Positions 1 to 9,079 of a stretch of DNA of 64,000 nt are shown here, piece after piece (the first letter of the stretch is position 1; each line of letters starts with the position of its first letter). The position numbers and the translations under genes are program-made. This DNA comes from Lachnospiraceae bacterium (GTDB lineage Bacteria > Bacillota > Clostridia > Lachnospirales > Lachnospiraceae). The stretch is from NCBI GenBank assembly GCA_017416465.1, contig JAFQCK010000146.1, positions 1-64,000 of the forward strand, read 5' to 3'. The notes below the pieces were generated by a model. It did no database searches, had not been told where the DNA came from, and saw only the letters and a list, made by a program, of their open reading frames with translations.

Positions 1-907
1 GAAAAGAGGTTGCGTTTCCGTCCCCTATCGGGGTTATTACTTCTATAACTAGGAAGCGAAATTTTAAATACTTACCATAAAAGTTTCCGTCCCCTATCGG
101 GGTTATTACTTCTATAACTCTCTTCTTCGCTACATCTTAATCTAATATATGTATCTGTTTCCGTCCCCTATCGGGGTTATTACTTCTATAACTTTACAAT
201 CTTTTGAACCTCATTATAATTGTAGCGTTTCCGTCCCCTATCGGGGTTATTACTTCTATAACTAATTTCATTCATTTCTTCTACAAGTGAACTGTTGGTT
301 TCCGTCCCCTATCGGGGTTATTACTTCTATAACAGATTATCAGATTGCATTAATATGCAGATTAAAGTTTCCGTCCCCTATCGGGGTTATTACTTCTATA
401 ACTGCAAGTGAACGTTTGCATAATGAAACAGGTGTTGAACCGTTTCCGTCCCCTATCGGGGTTATTACTTCTATAACGATTAATAGGTTTTTCCCAAGAT
501 GGTGTACCGAAAATCGTTTCCGTCCCCTATCGGGGTTATTACTTCTATAACACTGAACCAATTAAGCTAAGAAAAAATCAATTTAATGTTTCCGTCCCCT
601 ATCGGGGTTATTACTTCTATAACAACTCCAAACGGAAGAGAAGTTTCTGAATGCTTAATTGTTTCCGTCCCCTATCGGGGTTATTACTTCTATAACGTTT
701 AAAAAATATTTTATCAATCTTATATATAGTTTCCGTCCCCTATCGGGGTTATTACTTCTATAACCAAATTTTGTACCTTTATGGTATAATAAAGCATACC
801 GTTTCCGTCCCCTATCGGGGTTATTACTTCTATAACGTACAGGAAGCTGAAACGAAAGAAGTACTTTATGGGTTTCCGTCCCCTATCGGGGTTATTACTT
901 CTATAAC
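1..907 (-). CRISPR. CRISPR array, type III-A, 13 repeats visible, open at left edge
   Basis: Thirteen apparently identical 36-bp repeats start at 14, 83, 157, 227, 298, 367, 442, 516, 588, 661, 729, 801 and 872. They are separated by 12 full spacers of 32-39 bp, and bases 1-13 are the end of another spacer, so the array continues to the left. Read on the minus strand the repeat has the short hairpin ACCCCGATAGGGGA followed by the terminal octamer ACGGAAAC. This matches the layout of the Staphylococcus epidermidis type III-A repeat (CCCC/GGGG stem, then ACGAGAAC as the crRNA 5' handle). The array is therefore read on the minus strand, downstream of the csm genes. Variable spacer length is usual for type III arrays. 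No repeat degeneration is seen at the right end, consistent with that being the leader-proximal end. Confidence 0.98.
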
Positions 908-1134
908 CCTCACTCTCACTCCCCTCTAAAATCAAGCCTTCCACAACACATTTGCGGTTGAAATCCAAAACGACAAACTTTTTATGAACTTCGTATCATC
1001 AAAACACTCTCAAACCCTTGATTTTACTTATGCGGTTGAAAATTGCAATACAATCTCTTATCAACCACTAATCATATATAAAATCAATATGTATTATACT
1101 CTTACTATATAACAAATTCTACTAGAAAATTATA
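908..1134 (-). promoter_or_regulatory. CRISPR leader between csm5 and the array
   Basis: These 227 bp hold no gene. They lie between the csm5 stop and the first (leader-side) repeat. The stretch is AT-rich near csm5 and contains a TATAAT-like box on the minus strand at 1093-1098 without a convincing -35 box. It also carries two direct copies of TGCGGTTGAAA at 953-963 and 1031-1041, 78 bp apart. The call as leader rests on position, array orientation and the uniform repeats on this side; the promoter is only tentative. Confidence 0.6.
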
Positions 1135-2241
1135 TCATATTGCACTAATACTTATCTGACACATCCCAAATTGGTAACGTTTACCCTTGTACTGTGTCAA
1201 TTTTAAAATATGAGGCGATACTCCTAACCTAACATCTTTAAAATGTTTATGATTATTATTAACTCCTATTCCTTTAAAAATCTCACTAACTACATCAACT
1301 GCATCTCTGTCAAATAGGTTATACACTACAGTTTTTGAAACATATCCTGCGCCTCCACCAAGCCAAACCGTATTCTTGGTAGGTAAATCAGTATTAGGAT
1401 ATTTTTTTATAAAACAATTGTAAACATTTTCAGAAAAATATTTTATTGCATCCATAATATACTCAATCGTATACTTACAGATACTTTCATCAATAGTAAG
1501 CATAAACTCAAGTTTCGTTTCCGGCTTAATACACTCTCGCAGAAGATTTAGTCGTTTCACATTACCTTCTGTATTACATTCTAATTTTTGACATAATGTT
1601 AAATCTTCCAAAGCTACCGGTATACTATCTGAAACAATTATTCCCGACATAATATCATTTTGGCTTTCATATTTTTTACGCGTTCTGGTCAATTTGTTAA
1701 AACACTGTTGCTCTAGCGATTTTGTTTCTTTTTGAAGCAAACTCCTCATTACCTTTTTTCTTTTTTCTCTCTCTTCTAAAGCAGAATAAATTTCGCGTTT
1801 TGCTCTGGAATAATCAGCTTTATTATTATGAATATTATATGCTAGCAATATCGTTCTTAACATTCCCTTTAGAGAACTTCCCGGAATATATGGCAAACCA
1901 TATGCATCTTTAACACATTGCATTATCTGCATAGTTTTTCCTTTTTCAAAAATTGCATCTGCACAATCTAACTTATATTTTGTCCAAGACTCTATTTGTT
2001 CTTCTTTTATCCGCTTATCCAAAAACCATTCACCTAAAGATTTTCTATTTTCATTCAACAAATAGCTTTCATATTCCTGCTGAAGTTTTAATTTCTCCAA
2101 ATCAGAATACATTTTCATAATATCAGGAATAATTATCTTTTTATTCACTCTATCATAGTAATATTCCTTTTTTAAAAGCTCCATACCGCTTCCTACAAAC
2201 AAAGGTCCTTTAACAAGCAAATCTAATTTGTATACTTTCAT
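1135..2241 (-). CDS. csm5: Type III-A CRISPR RAMP protein Csm5
   Basis: RAMP-superfamily subunit of the Csm interference complex; Csm5 caps the complex at the 3' end of the crRNA and takes part in crRNA maturation. The protein has 368 residues, usual for Csm5. The N-terminal strand motif DLLVKGPLFVGSG and the glycine-rich PYIPGSSLKGMLRT around residues 110-125 are typical of RAMP proteins of the Csm3/Csm5 kind. A further glycine-rich patch WLGGGAGYVSKTVV sits near residue 290. The central part (about 130-190) is lysine/glutamate rich and variable. The ATG overlaps the csm4 stop by 4 bp (ATGA), so translation is probably coupled. It is the last gene of the cas operon; the array leader follows directly. 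Confidence 0.93.
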   Translation of the reverse strand: MKVYKLDLLVKGPLFVGSGMELLKKEYYYDRVNKKIIIPDIMKMYSDLEKLKLQQEYESYLLNENRKSLGEWFLDKRIKEEQIESWTKYKLDCADAIFEKGKTMQIMQCVKDAYGLPYIPGSSLKGMLRTILLAYNIHNNKADYSRAKREIYSALEEREKRKKVMRSLLQKETKSLEQQCFNKLTRTRKKYESQNDIMSGIIVSDSIPVALEDLTLCQKLECNTEGNVKRLNLLRECIKPETKLEFMLTIDESICKYTIEYIMDAIKYFSENVYNCFIKKYPNTDLPTKNTVWLGGGAGYVSKTVVYNLFDRDAVDVVSEIFKGIGVNNNHKHFKDVRLGVSPHILKLTQYKGKRYQFGMCQISISAI

Positions 2242-3164
2242 AGACTCACCTCCAAAAATAACGGCTTCGCATATCTATATACTGAATGCTTTCCACCTTC
2301 TGAAACATCATATACATCTCCATCAAAAACACTCTTAACACATGCTCCTGATGCCAAAACATATAAATCTCTTTTTCTCAAAAACTCATCTGCATAATTA
2401 TAAGAGTTTACAAAACCACTTCTTTTAATCATACTGTAATTTGCATCCTCTAAAACTTCCTCCAATTCATCTTCTTTTGGCAAAGATGTAGAAAGAGTCA
2501 TATACAAATCACCACTAACTCCAAGTCTTTTTACAAACTTTTCTTCAATCTTTCCTGAATAAAAGTCAAATCTTCCTAAACCTGAAGTTCTTTTTCCACC
2601 TATTCCCGAAAAAGATAACGCTTCCATTATCTCTTCAACAAACATTTTATCTTTTTCATCTTCATATCCTAATATAAAATAAATCCCACAACCTTTTTCA
2701 AAGTTAAAAACTCCTAATCTATAAGGTCTTGCCTCTTCCTCACCTCTGATTGCAACTATGTTCTTTACCGAACTTTTTCCAAGCTTCTTAAACTTATTTT
2801 TTTCACTTATAACGTCTAATTCACCCTTTAAATATTGCTCTAAACAATCAGACGGAATGTATGACAATTTTTTATATGCTTTTTTTACAGTTGAATCTCC
2901 ATTTTTTTCAACGTTTATATGTAACATCGGCTTTGGTATGTAAAATGTATCTTCTATATACGGAAATCCATCCGAAAATACAAGTTTTCCCTGTTTTGTA
3001 ATACTAACTAATTTATCAAGATATTCCTTACCGAATCTAACAGCCTCCTGACACAATGCTGAAAAAAAAGTATCTGCAAAAAAAGTATATTCACTATCTT
3101 CTAAATTACGTTTTCCAAAATGTACTCCCTTTTGAAACGTCATCTTATATCTCACATAATTCAT
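2238..3164 (-). CDS. csm4: Type III-A CRISPR RAMP protein Csm4
   Basis: RAMP protein that, with Cas10, binds the 5' handle end of the crRNA in the Csm complex. The protein has 308 residues. The N-terminus (KMTFQKGVHFG) is a RAMP first strand, and the glycine-rich loop GIGGKRTSGLGRF lies at about residues 188-200, as in Csm4. The C-terminus contains PLFLEVSL. A good ribosome binding site (GGGAGG) precedes the ATG. It lies 12 bp after csm3 and overlaps csm5 by 4 bp. No catalytic role is expected; it is structural. Confidence 0.93.
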   Translation of the reverse strand: MNYVRYKMTFQKGVHFGKRNLEDSEYTFFADTFFSALCQEAVRFGKEYLDKLVSITKQGKLVFSDGFPYIEDTFYIPKPMLHINVEKNGDSTVKKAYKKLSYIPSDCLEQYLKGELDVISEKNKFKKLGKSSVKNIVAIRGEEEARPYRLGVFNFEKGCGIYFILGYEDEKDKMFVEEIMEALSFSGIGGKRTSGLGRFDFYSGKIEEKFVKRLGVSGDLYMTLSTSLPKEDELEEVLEDANYSMIKRSGFVNSYNYADEFLRKRDLYVLASGACVKSVFDGDVYDVSEGGKHSVYRYAKPLFLEVSL

Positions 3165-3176
3165 AAGTACCTCCCA

Positions 3177-3833
3177 TTACAAATCAGAAAACATTTTATT
3201 TACCTCTTCAATAATGTTATCTTCTACTTCGCCAATAACAACTTCTGCAATAATATCTTTAAACTTAACTTTACCATATCCTCTTGAACCACTACCACCA
3301 AGATAATCATATTGAAGCATCTTCATACCTTCTGAAAGAATTTTTAAATCATCATATATATCATTCATCTCGTCAACTTCATATATGATATCTAAATCAA
3401 ACTTTGCTCCACGTATTACTCTTTCAATCTGTCTTGGATTAGCAACTGCAGTCTGACGATTTATTGAATTTTCGAATTTTACTTCTGTAAGCGTTTGAAC
3501 ACCCTGTTTTCTTAATTCATCTTTATTACTAAGTAACATATCAGAAAAAATTAATCTACTTCTAACAGGCTTATCTTTTCCTGCACTTCCAAACACTCTT
3601 GCTATACATTCTGCATCTTTATTTGGCTCAACTATGCTTTGATTATACTTTCTTGCAAGTAAAGTTCTGATTTTTCCTTTTAAAGAACTTCCAGGAATTA
3701 ATGGTAAATTAGTCCCTGTATCTTTAACAACCGGCGAATCTATTGCTCCAATCGCTGCAAAGGCACTATTTCCTCCAATGTGCATACCTGTAATTACTTC
3801 TATTTGTCCTGTTATCTGAATCTTTGAATACAT
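3177..3833 (-). CDS. csm3: Type III-A CRISPR RAMP protein Csm3 (backbone, target RNA cleavage)
   Basis: Backbone subunit that polymerises along the crRNA; in known Csm complexes each copy cuts target RNA at 6-nt steps with a conserved aspartate. The protein has 218 residues, the normal Csm3 length. Recognisable motifs are GMHIGGNSAFAAIGAIDSPV at residues 16-35 (the IGAIDSPV loop carries the expected catalytic Asp), LPLIPGSSLKGKIRTLLA around 43-60 and the glycine-rich YLGGSGSRGYGKVKF near 176-190. An AGGAGGGA ribosome binding site precedes the ATG. It sits 12 bp after csm2 and 12 bp before csm4. Confidence 0.96.
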   Translation of the reverse strand: MYSKIQITGQIEVITGMHIGGNSAFAAIGAIDSPVVKDTGTNLPLIPGSSLKGKIRTLLARKYNQSIVEPNKDAECIARVFGSAGKDKPVRSRLIFSDMLLSNKDELRKQGVQTLTEVKFENSINRQTAVANPRQIERVIRGAKFDLDIIYEVDEMNDIYDDLKILSEGMKMLQYDYLGGSGSRGYGKVKFKDIIAEVVIGEVEDNIIEEVNKMFSDL

Positions 3834-3845
3834 ATAAAATCCCTC

Positions 3846-4238
3846 CTAATCCTGTCCGCCATAAAATTTATGAAATGCTACTAACGCTTCTATATACCTT
3901 TGAAATAATATATAATTTGTTCTACTTCCATTTATCTCTTTTAGTGCTGTTAAAATTTCTGCCTCGTCCATAAAGCTTTTTATTAACCTGTCTTTGTCAT
4001 CTCTACCATATTCATATACACAACGAACTCTTAAGTAATCAATTCTTGAATTTATTTCATCTGTTAATTTTTCCCCATTTCCAAGAACCTCATTATATAT
4101 ATCTGCTGTCATAGCTAAAATATTTCTTAATTTTGAGGTTGTTACCATCTTCACATTACCTCTATTATCTTTATTCTGTGCTAATTTTTTTATCACATTT
4201 TCCGCTTTTTCTACATATGTTTTTTCATTCAGTACCAT
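3846..4238 (-). CDS. csm2: Type III-A CRISPR small subunit Csm2
   Basis: Small, alpha-helical subunit of the Csm complex that lines the target RNA opposite Csm3. The protein has 130 residues, in the Csm2 size range, and is rich in Lys/Asn. Helical motifs TSKLRNILAMTADIYNE and LRVRCVYEYGRD match Csm2. I place the start at the ATG at 4238, six bases after an AGGAAGG site; a GTG at 4244 overlapping the cas10 stop would add two residues. It is encoded between cas10 and csm3. Confidence 0.92.
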   Translation of the reverse strand: MVLNEKTYVEKAENVIKKLAQNKDNRGNVKMVTTSKLRNILAMTADIYNEVLGNGEKLTDEINSRIDYLRVRCVYEYGRDDKDRLIKSFMDEAEILTALKEINGSRTNYILFQRYIEALVAFHKFYGGQD

Positions 4239-4240
4239 AT

Positions 4241-6580
4241 TCACCCTTCCTCTCCAAATTCATTTCTAATCATATATGCATATAAATTAATCGCAGTACA
4301 TAACTGTTTACAATCTTCTTCATTCTTAAACCATTCATACATCTTTTTCGAGAACTTCTTATACAACTTCTTCTGTTCATCTGATGCAGTTTTATTAGGT
4401 TCCATTCTTGCCATAAAGTAGACATATCTTGCAAAATTTATCTTTTCACTTCTGCCTCTTATAAGCTCTAATAAATGATACATGCAACTCTTTCCTTTAT
4501 CTTCTGAATAACTGAAGAATTCATTTATTAATTCATATTTTTCACCAATAACCTTATTTTCAAAATCATTCCATTTATATGTAGATTCTTCACTATCAAA
4601 TAATGTTATTGCACTTTTACCCGGCATGTCTTTTGAATTATCTTCTAAATCTCCTACTTCCAATGCCATTCTGCTTATCGGATAACCTGAATGATATATT
4701 CCTATTCCACCTGAAATAGTCAATGTATTTTCAGTAAATTCATATAATGCTTTCTGTATATCTACAGACATTTCCACAACATCGTTCCATGCTCCTACAA
4801 TGAACAAATCATCTCCACCGGAATATACTATTGTTGCATTTCTCTTTTTATTGCCTGGCTTTGACTCTGAAACATCATACTTATCTTTAATTTCATAATT
4901 TCCATTTTCTAAAATCGAATTAATATAATATCTAAAGAACAATGATAACTGCCTTGAAAATGTTGCTGTTCTTGATAAAGTATTATATTTATCTGCAAAT
5001 CCTCCAACAAATGCCTGACCTAAATTATCCACATCCGCACGGAATATTCCAATTCGTTTAATCCCCTTTGAAGATTCAGCTAACTCTTCAAATGTCTGAC
5101 CTTGTGTATAATTACCAACCCATATCTTAGTTGCCACATTTATTCCCGTATAATAATCATTCTTAGAATAAATCCTAACAATCGAATTACTCTCTTTTAT
5201 TCGTTTTAACAACTTATCTTTTGAATATCCTGTAAGATACATATCTCCCGGTAATGGTAATGTTCCTTCCACTTGTTCATTTAACACAACGAAAAACGGT
5301 TCATATAATATATCTTTAGATGATTTTTTCAAGTTTTCACATATACCACAAACTCCATCATCATTAACATTTTCCAACCTCTTGCACACCCTACATTCTC
5401 TAGTATAGGATGCTACTTTTTTGCTATTAAATGTTATGATTTGTCCGGCATTATATCTATGTGCTTTTTTTCCACCAAGAATATTACTTACATTTTTAAA
5501 CAATTCCGAATAACTTCCATTAGGTTCATTCTTCAAACTATTAGCAGTCGCAACTGTATATCCCATAGCAACGAATAAAGATATATCATATACCTTGCTT
5601 AACCACTCATTAACTTCCTTTTCATATGTATCAATAATCTCTTTTACCTTATTAGTATTCGGTAATAACATATATGAATGACCGCCACCCGAATATATAA
5701 GATTAGCTCTTGACAGATTAGTCTTTTCAAGTATTGTGTCAACTATATGTTCCATCATTATTTCCAGATAAAATGAACGTGCTCTTAATGTTCTCAACGC
5801 ATCTTTGCTATGAATTGTATAAATAAAATTCTGTATACCTGATACATCTAATGAAAATAATAAAAATGCTTCCTTATTCCAAAAATCACTCTCATTAGTC
5901 AGTAATTCCTGTTTATAATCATTAATATTATTCTCTTCTAAATATTGATAAATACAGCTACCGACAGCTGCCGTAATCTTCATATGGTCATACAATGATA
6001 TATCTGCAACTTCTCCTTTTGCTGTTGACGAAGGAACATAACTAAGGCATACCTCTAATGCTTGAAGTAATGAATTTATATATTTGCTATCAAAATTCTC
6101 ATCAAACACTATGCCCTTCAAACAATCTGTCACCTTAGCTTTAACTTCGTTATAGAATCCTTGACCAAATGTCTTTTTCTCATCAATTGGATAATTAATC
6201 TTTTCTGAAAGCATCATTGGTTCATAATATTTATCCTGCTTGTTACCATTCAAAATATTAAATACAGGTTGTAATGGTGTTGAAATATCAAACCCGAATT
6301 CTTCCTCGTCTTTCTTTCTTCTGTCAACCGCTGATGCAATATTATCTGCAATATATGTAATATATGCATAAGAATTTTTATCAATATCAGCCGACTTAAG
6401 ATTGTAACCATGATGATATAAAACAGATTCTAAAATCTTAGCATCATTTAGCCCCACATCTTCTGTTAAATAATCATAACCACTTTTGCTATGATTTTTC
6501 CCCTCTCCTGTTCGGTAGATTACTTTTCCAATATCGTGAAGTAACCCTCCAACAATAACTTTTGCTTCACTCTCGTTCAT
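4241..6580 (-). CDS. cas10: Type III-A CRISPR large subunit Cas10/Csm1
   Basis: Signature subunit of type III systems. On target RNA binding it cuts single-stranded DNA with an HD domain and makes cyclic oligoadenylates with a Palm domain. All three elements are visible in the 779 residues: HD motif LLHDIGK with H15-D16; a treble-cleft zinc site of CxxC type (CRVC...CGIC) at about 395-418; a first Palm with YSGGGHSYML near 300; and the second Palm GGDD at residues 588-591 (YSGGDDLFIVG). The HD and GGDD residues are intact, so both activities are predicted. The ATG has an AAGGTGA site and lies 4 bp after cas6. No CARF or Csm6 effector to read the second messenger is encoded in this window. Confidence 0.97.
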   Translation of the reverse strand: MNESEAKVIVGGLLHDIGKVIYRTGEGKNHSKSGYDYLTEDVGLNDAKILESVLYHHGYNLKSADIDKNSYAYITYIADNIASAVDRRKKDEEEFGFDISTPLQPVFNILNGNKQDKYYEPMMLSEKINYPIDEKKTFGQGFYNEVKAKVTDCLKGIVFDENFDSKYINSLLQALEVCLSYVPSSTAKGEVADISLYDHMKITAAVGSCIYQYLEENNINDYKQELLTNESDFWNKEAFLLFSLDVSGIQNFIYTIHSKDALRTLRARSFYLEIMMEHIVDTILEKTNLSRANLIYSGGGHSYMLLPNTNKVKEIIDTYEKEVNEWLSKVYDISLFVAMGYTVATANSLKNEPNGSYSELFKNVSNILGGKKAHRYNAGQIITFNSKKVASYTRECRVCKRLENVNDDGVCGICENLKKSSKDILYEPFFVVLNEQVEGTLPLPGDMYLTGYSKDKLLKRIKESNSIVRIYSKNDYYTGINVATKIWVGNYTQGQTFEELAESSKGIKRIGIFRADVDNLGQAFVGGFADKYNTLSRTATFSRQLSLFFRYYINSILENGNYEIKDKYDVSESKPGNKKRNATIVYSGGDDLFIVGAWNDVVEMSVDIQKALYEFTENTLTISGGIGIYHSGYPISRMALEVGDLEDNSKDMPGKSAITLFDSEESTYKWNDFENKVIGEKYELINEFFSYSEDKGKSCMYHLLELIRGRSEKINFARYVYFMARMEPNKTASDEQKKLYKKFSKKMYEWFKNEEDCKQLCTAINLYAYMIRNEFGEEG

Positions 6581-6584
6581 TTAT

Positions 6585-7349
6585 TCACCTTACCTTTCCC
6601 TCTGTAATCTGTAAACAACCCATTCCAATAGCTGTTTTTATTCCGACTCCGGAATATTCTCCAAATTCAAATAGCATTCTTGCAAAATTAACCATAGTCT
6701 GAGGACCATTTATACGAACCACAATATTTCCCATAAACGACGGAATTCTTACTCCTTCCAACGAAAAATTAGTCGTATTAAGATTGTAAGATATAATGCT
6801 TGTATTCTCTACCAACTGATTAAAAGTATCTTCATAATCCATCATACTCTCTTCTGATGAAGCATCATATTTCCTCATTAGACTACCATATATATTGCTG
6901 ATTTCGGGCCAAAAAAAATACCTTCCATCTTTTTTAAATGATGTAGGTGTTTTAAATTCAATTGTAAATATTCTCTTAGCATCCTCTGAATAAAACTTCT
7001 CAAACAAAGTCTTTTTACTTACAACACTAATCTCTTTTTTTACTATAACAACCTCTACATCATTATGCTCAATTCTAAACTTATTAAAATCTTCTCTTAA
7101 TAACTTCAAAATAATTCCCTCATATGCCGTATAATTAAAAGTCTTAATATACCATATATTCTTGCCTGACTCATAACGTATACACTGACTATACGGTCTT
7201 AAATTCTGTTTATGCAACACTTCAGCATAATCCGATCCAATATTTTGCATTATTATTCCATGTAATAGTGATGATTTGTTAAACCCGATTTTATCCCATT
7301 CATCACATTGTAATTCCAGCTTTAATTCCGACAAAACATCTTCTTGCAT
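6585..7349 (-). CDS. cas6: CRISPR pre-crRNA endoribonuclease Cas6
   Basis: Cas6 cuts the repeat transcript to give crRNAs with an 8-nt 5' handle. The protein has 254 residues from the chosen start. The C-terminal glycine-rich loop GVGIKTAIGMGCLQI (about residues 236-250) is the Cas6 hallmark, and the MVNFARMLFEFGEYSGVG stretch before it fits the family. I chose the ATG at 7349 because GGAGGGAG lies about 10 bp upstream; an in-frame ATG at 7367 overlaps that site. It is the first gene of the cas operon, with the promoter at 7382-7410 just upstream and cas10 4 bp downstream. Confidence 0.92.
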   Translation of the reverse strand: MQEDVLSELKLELQCDEWDKIGFNKSSLLHGIIMQNIGSDYAEVLHKQNLRPYSQCIRYESGKNIWYIKTFNYTAYEGIILKLLREDFNKFRIEHNDVEVVIVKKEISVVSKKTLFEKFYSEDAKRIFTIEFKTPTSFKKDGRYFFWPEISNIYGSLMRKYDASSEESMMDYEDTFNQLVENTSIISYNLNTTNFSLEGVRIPSFMGNIVVRINGPQTMVNFARMLFEFGEYSGVGIKTAIGMGCLQITEGKVR

Positions 7350-7381
7350 TTTTTCATCTCCCTCCATAAATCACTGATTAT

Positions 7382-7410
7382 ATTCTACAATATTTGACAT
7401 ATTATTTCAA
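7382..7410 (-). promoter_or_regulatory. Sigma-A type promoter of the cas operon
   Basis: On the minus strand TTGAAA (7410-7405) and TAGAAT (7387-7382) are separated by exactly 17 bp and lie about 30 bp upstream of the cas6 start. This is a good match to the vegetative consensus. It sits between the upstream gene's terminator and cas6. Confidence 0.65.
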
Positions 7411-7413
7411 GAA

Positions 7414-7463
7414 AAAAGACTATAACTATTGAGATTTTTCAATCGTCAACGTTATAGTCTTTT
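7414..7463 (-). terminator. Rho-independent terminator between the AAA ATPase gene and cas6
   Basis: A 13-bp perfect inverted repeat, AAAAGACTATAAC at 7414-7426 with GTTATAGTCTTTT at 7451-7463, begins 2 bp after the ATPase stop and is followed on the minus strand by a T-run. A second small hairpin (TTGAG...TTCAA) sits in its loop. It separates the ATPase from the cas operon. Confidence 0.8.
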
Positions 7464-7464
7464 A

Positions 7465-9012
7465 TTAATACGGAAATCTGCACCCCACTGTATATATAGG
7501 TATAGCTTTATATTCCTTACGAACTCCTCCTCTGGTCACTCCTGCTATATATCCTTCATCAATCTTTTTATCTTCTAAAAACTTAATCAATGATATTGGA
7601 TTATTGGAATTGGAATTTTTAACTTCAATGCCTAATTTATTATCATTTTCATCTACAATCATAAAATCCAATTCATAATTGCCATATATTGAGCAACATG
7701 GTTTGTCACCTTTAATATTTGAATTTTTATATAATCTATATAATTCCGTATATACAAAATTTTCAGCTAACAACCCATCAATATCACTATTACTTATAGT
7801 TGAATTCTTTGCTATATGATTTGCTATTCCGCAATCCATAAAATAACATCTTCTATCATATAAAATCTCATATACATTACCTTGATTTATCAGATTACAA
7901 GTCCCTAAAATATGAGAATATACCAACCAAGACATCGCTTTATTAACTTCATCTCTGCTGACAAATAATTTTGTAGACTTTTTAACGAATTCTGTAATTG
8001 TCTCTATATCTTTGGCCGCCGAACCTTTTTTTTCTTTAGACATATTTAATAATGTATTAGTATATACACTTCTAAATATCTCTGCACATTTGTCATCATT
8101 AAAATATCTTGAGGATTCATCTGTAAATTTATTAATAATATATTCCAAAACCTTATGACATTTTTCTACATCTTCATAAATCAAATATTCTTTAATTACA
8201 GCAGGATATCCTCCAATCTCTCTATATATTCTATACAATTTTGTTAATTTTTTATAGTCTTCATCGTTTCCTTCTCCATACAAATTGATATTCATCAAAA
8301 TATCATCTGCACCATACAATCTGCAAAATTCAGAAAAGGACAAAGATAACATCTCTACATCACACAAATCACCTACTGGTAGAAAATATTCTTTATTAAG
8401 TGTTACACCTAAATAACTTCCACTTAAAGCAATTTTACATTTTAATTCAGCTCGTAATTTACGTATAGAATTATATACATTCACACTTTCTTGAATTTCA
8501 TCTATTACCAAAATTGTATTATCAATATCTTCAAAATCTTCCTGACCCATTTCTTTACAGTAATTCATCATTGCAAATCTTATACTATTACTATTACAGA
8601 CTTTTTCAAACTCTTTACGTTCTTTAATATCTGATAAATTAATATAAACTATATTCTCATAATTTTTATATGCAAATTTTTTAAGTTCTGTAGTCTTTCC
8701 TATCTGTCTGGCACCTTTTACATACAATGCAAGATTACTAAAATATTTTTTCCATTCTTCAAACTGTTTTTGAATATCTCGTTCATAAGGATTTTCTTTG
8801 CATAATTCACTATAAATTCTCAGATTAATTTCCCTTTTATCTATTATCGGTAATTTATCTTCTATAGATTCTATAATACCCTGACTATTAATCTTTAAAT
8901 TTTCTATCCATTTAATATTATCAAATACATTGCTATATGTTTCATATTTACCATCTATAACAAATCCTACAATTTTTCCATTGCAGTTTCTTACTTCCTC
9001 TGTTGCATGCAT
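7465..9012 (-). CDS. AAA ATPase with C-terminal DUF4143-type domain
   Basis: A stand-alone P-loop ATPase of the AAA_14/DUF4143 class, a large Firmicute family without a settled role. Walker A KGARQIGKTT is at about residues 99-108 and Walker B TILVIDEIQES about 80 residues later. The C-terminal part has the pattern ELDFMIVDE...GIEVKNS, resembling the D-ExK core of PD-(D/E)XK nuclease folds. The protein has 515 residues, with an N-terminal extension of about 80 residues before the usual start of the family. The ATG at 9012 is preferred (AGGAGGG nine bases upstream) over a TTG one codon earlier. Although next to the CRISPR locus, it has its own terminator, so a functional link is not shown. Confidence 0.8.
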   Translation of the reverse strand: MHATEEVRNCNGKIVGFVIDGKYETYSNVFDNIKWIENLKINSQGIIESIEDKLPIIDKREINLRIYSELCKENPYERDIQKQFEEWKKYFSNLALYVKGARQIGKTTELKKFAYKNYENIVYINLSDIKERKEFEKVCNSNSIRFAMMNYCKEMGQEDFEDIDNTILVIDEIQESVNVYNSIRKLRAELKCKIALSGSYLGVTLNKEYFLPVGDLCDVEMLSLSFSEFCRLYGADDILMNINLYGEGNDEDYKKLTKLYRIYREIGGYPAVIKEYLIYEDVEKCHKVLEYIINKFTDESSRYFNDDKCAEIFRSVYTNTLLNMSKEKKGSAAKDIETITEFVKKSTKLFVSRDEVNKAMSWLVYSHILGTCNLINQGNVYEILYDRRCYFMDCGIANHIAKNSTISNSDIDGLLAENFVYTELYRLYKNSNIKGDKPCCSIYGNYELDFMIVDENDNKLGIEVKNSNSNNPISLIKFLEDKKIDEGYIAGVTRGGVRKEYKAIPIYTVGCRFPY

Positions 9013-9079
9013 CAAAAAATCCCTCCTTCCAAACTGTATTCTTTAATTATATCATTTCCCCTCGAAATATACAAAACTT

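Noticed and set aside
287..550. Open frames across the CRISPR array (also 340-561 minus and 720-968 minus)
   Set aside because: They are made by the repeated 36-bp unit being open in these frames; the translated protein is just the repeat over and over.
7465..9012. AAA/DUF4143 ATPase as an accessory CRISPR gene
   Set aside because: It has its own terminator and the cas operon its own promoter; the family is common outside CRISPR loci and a second member lies at 43375-44715.
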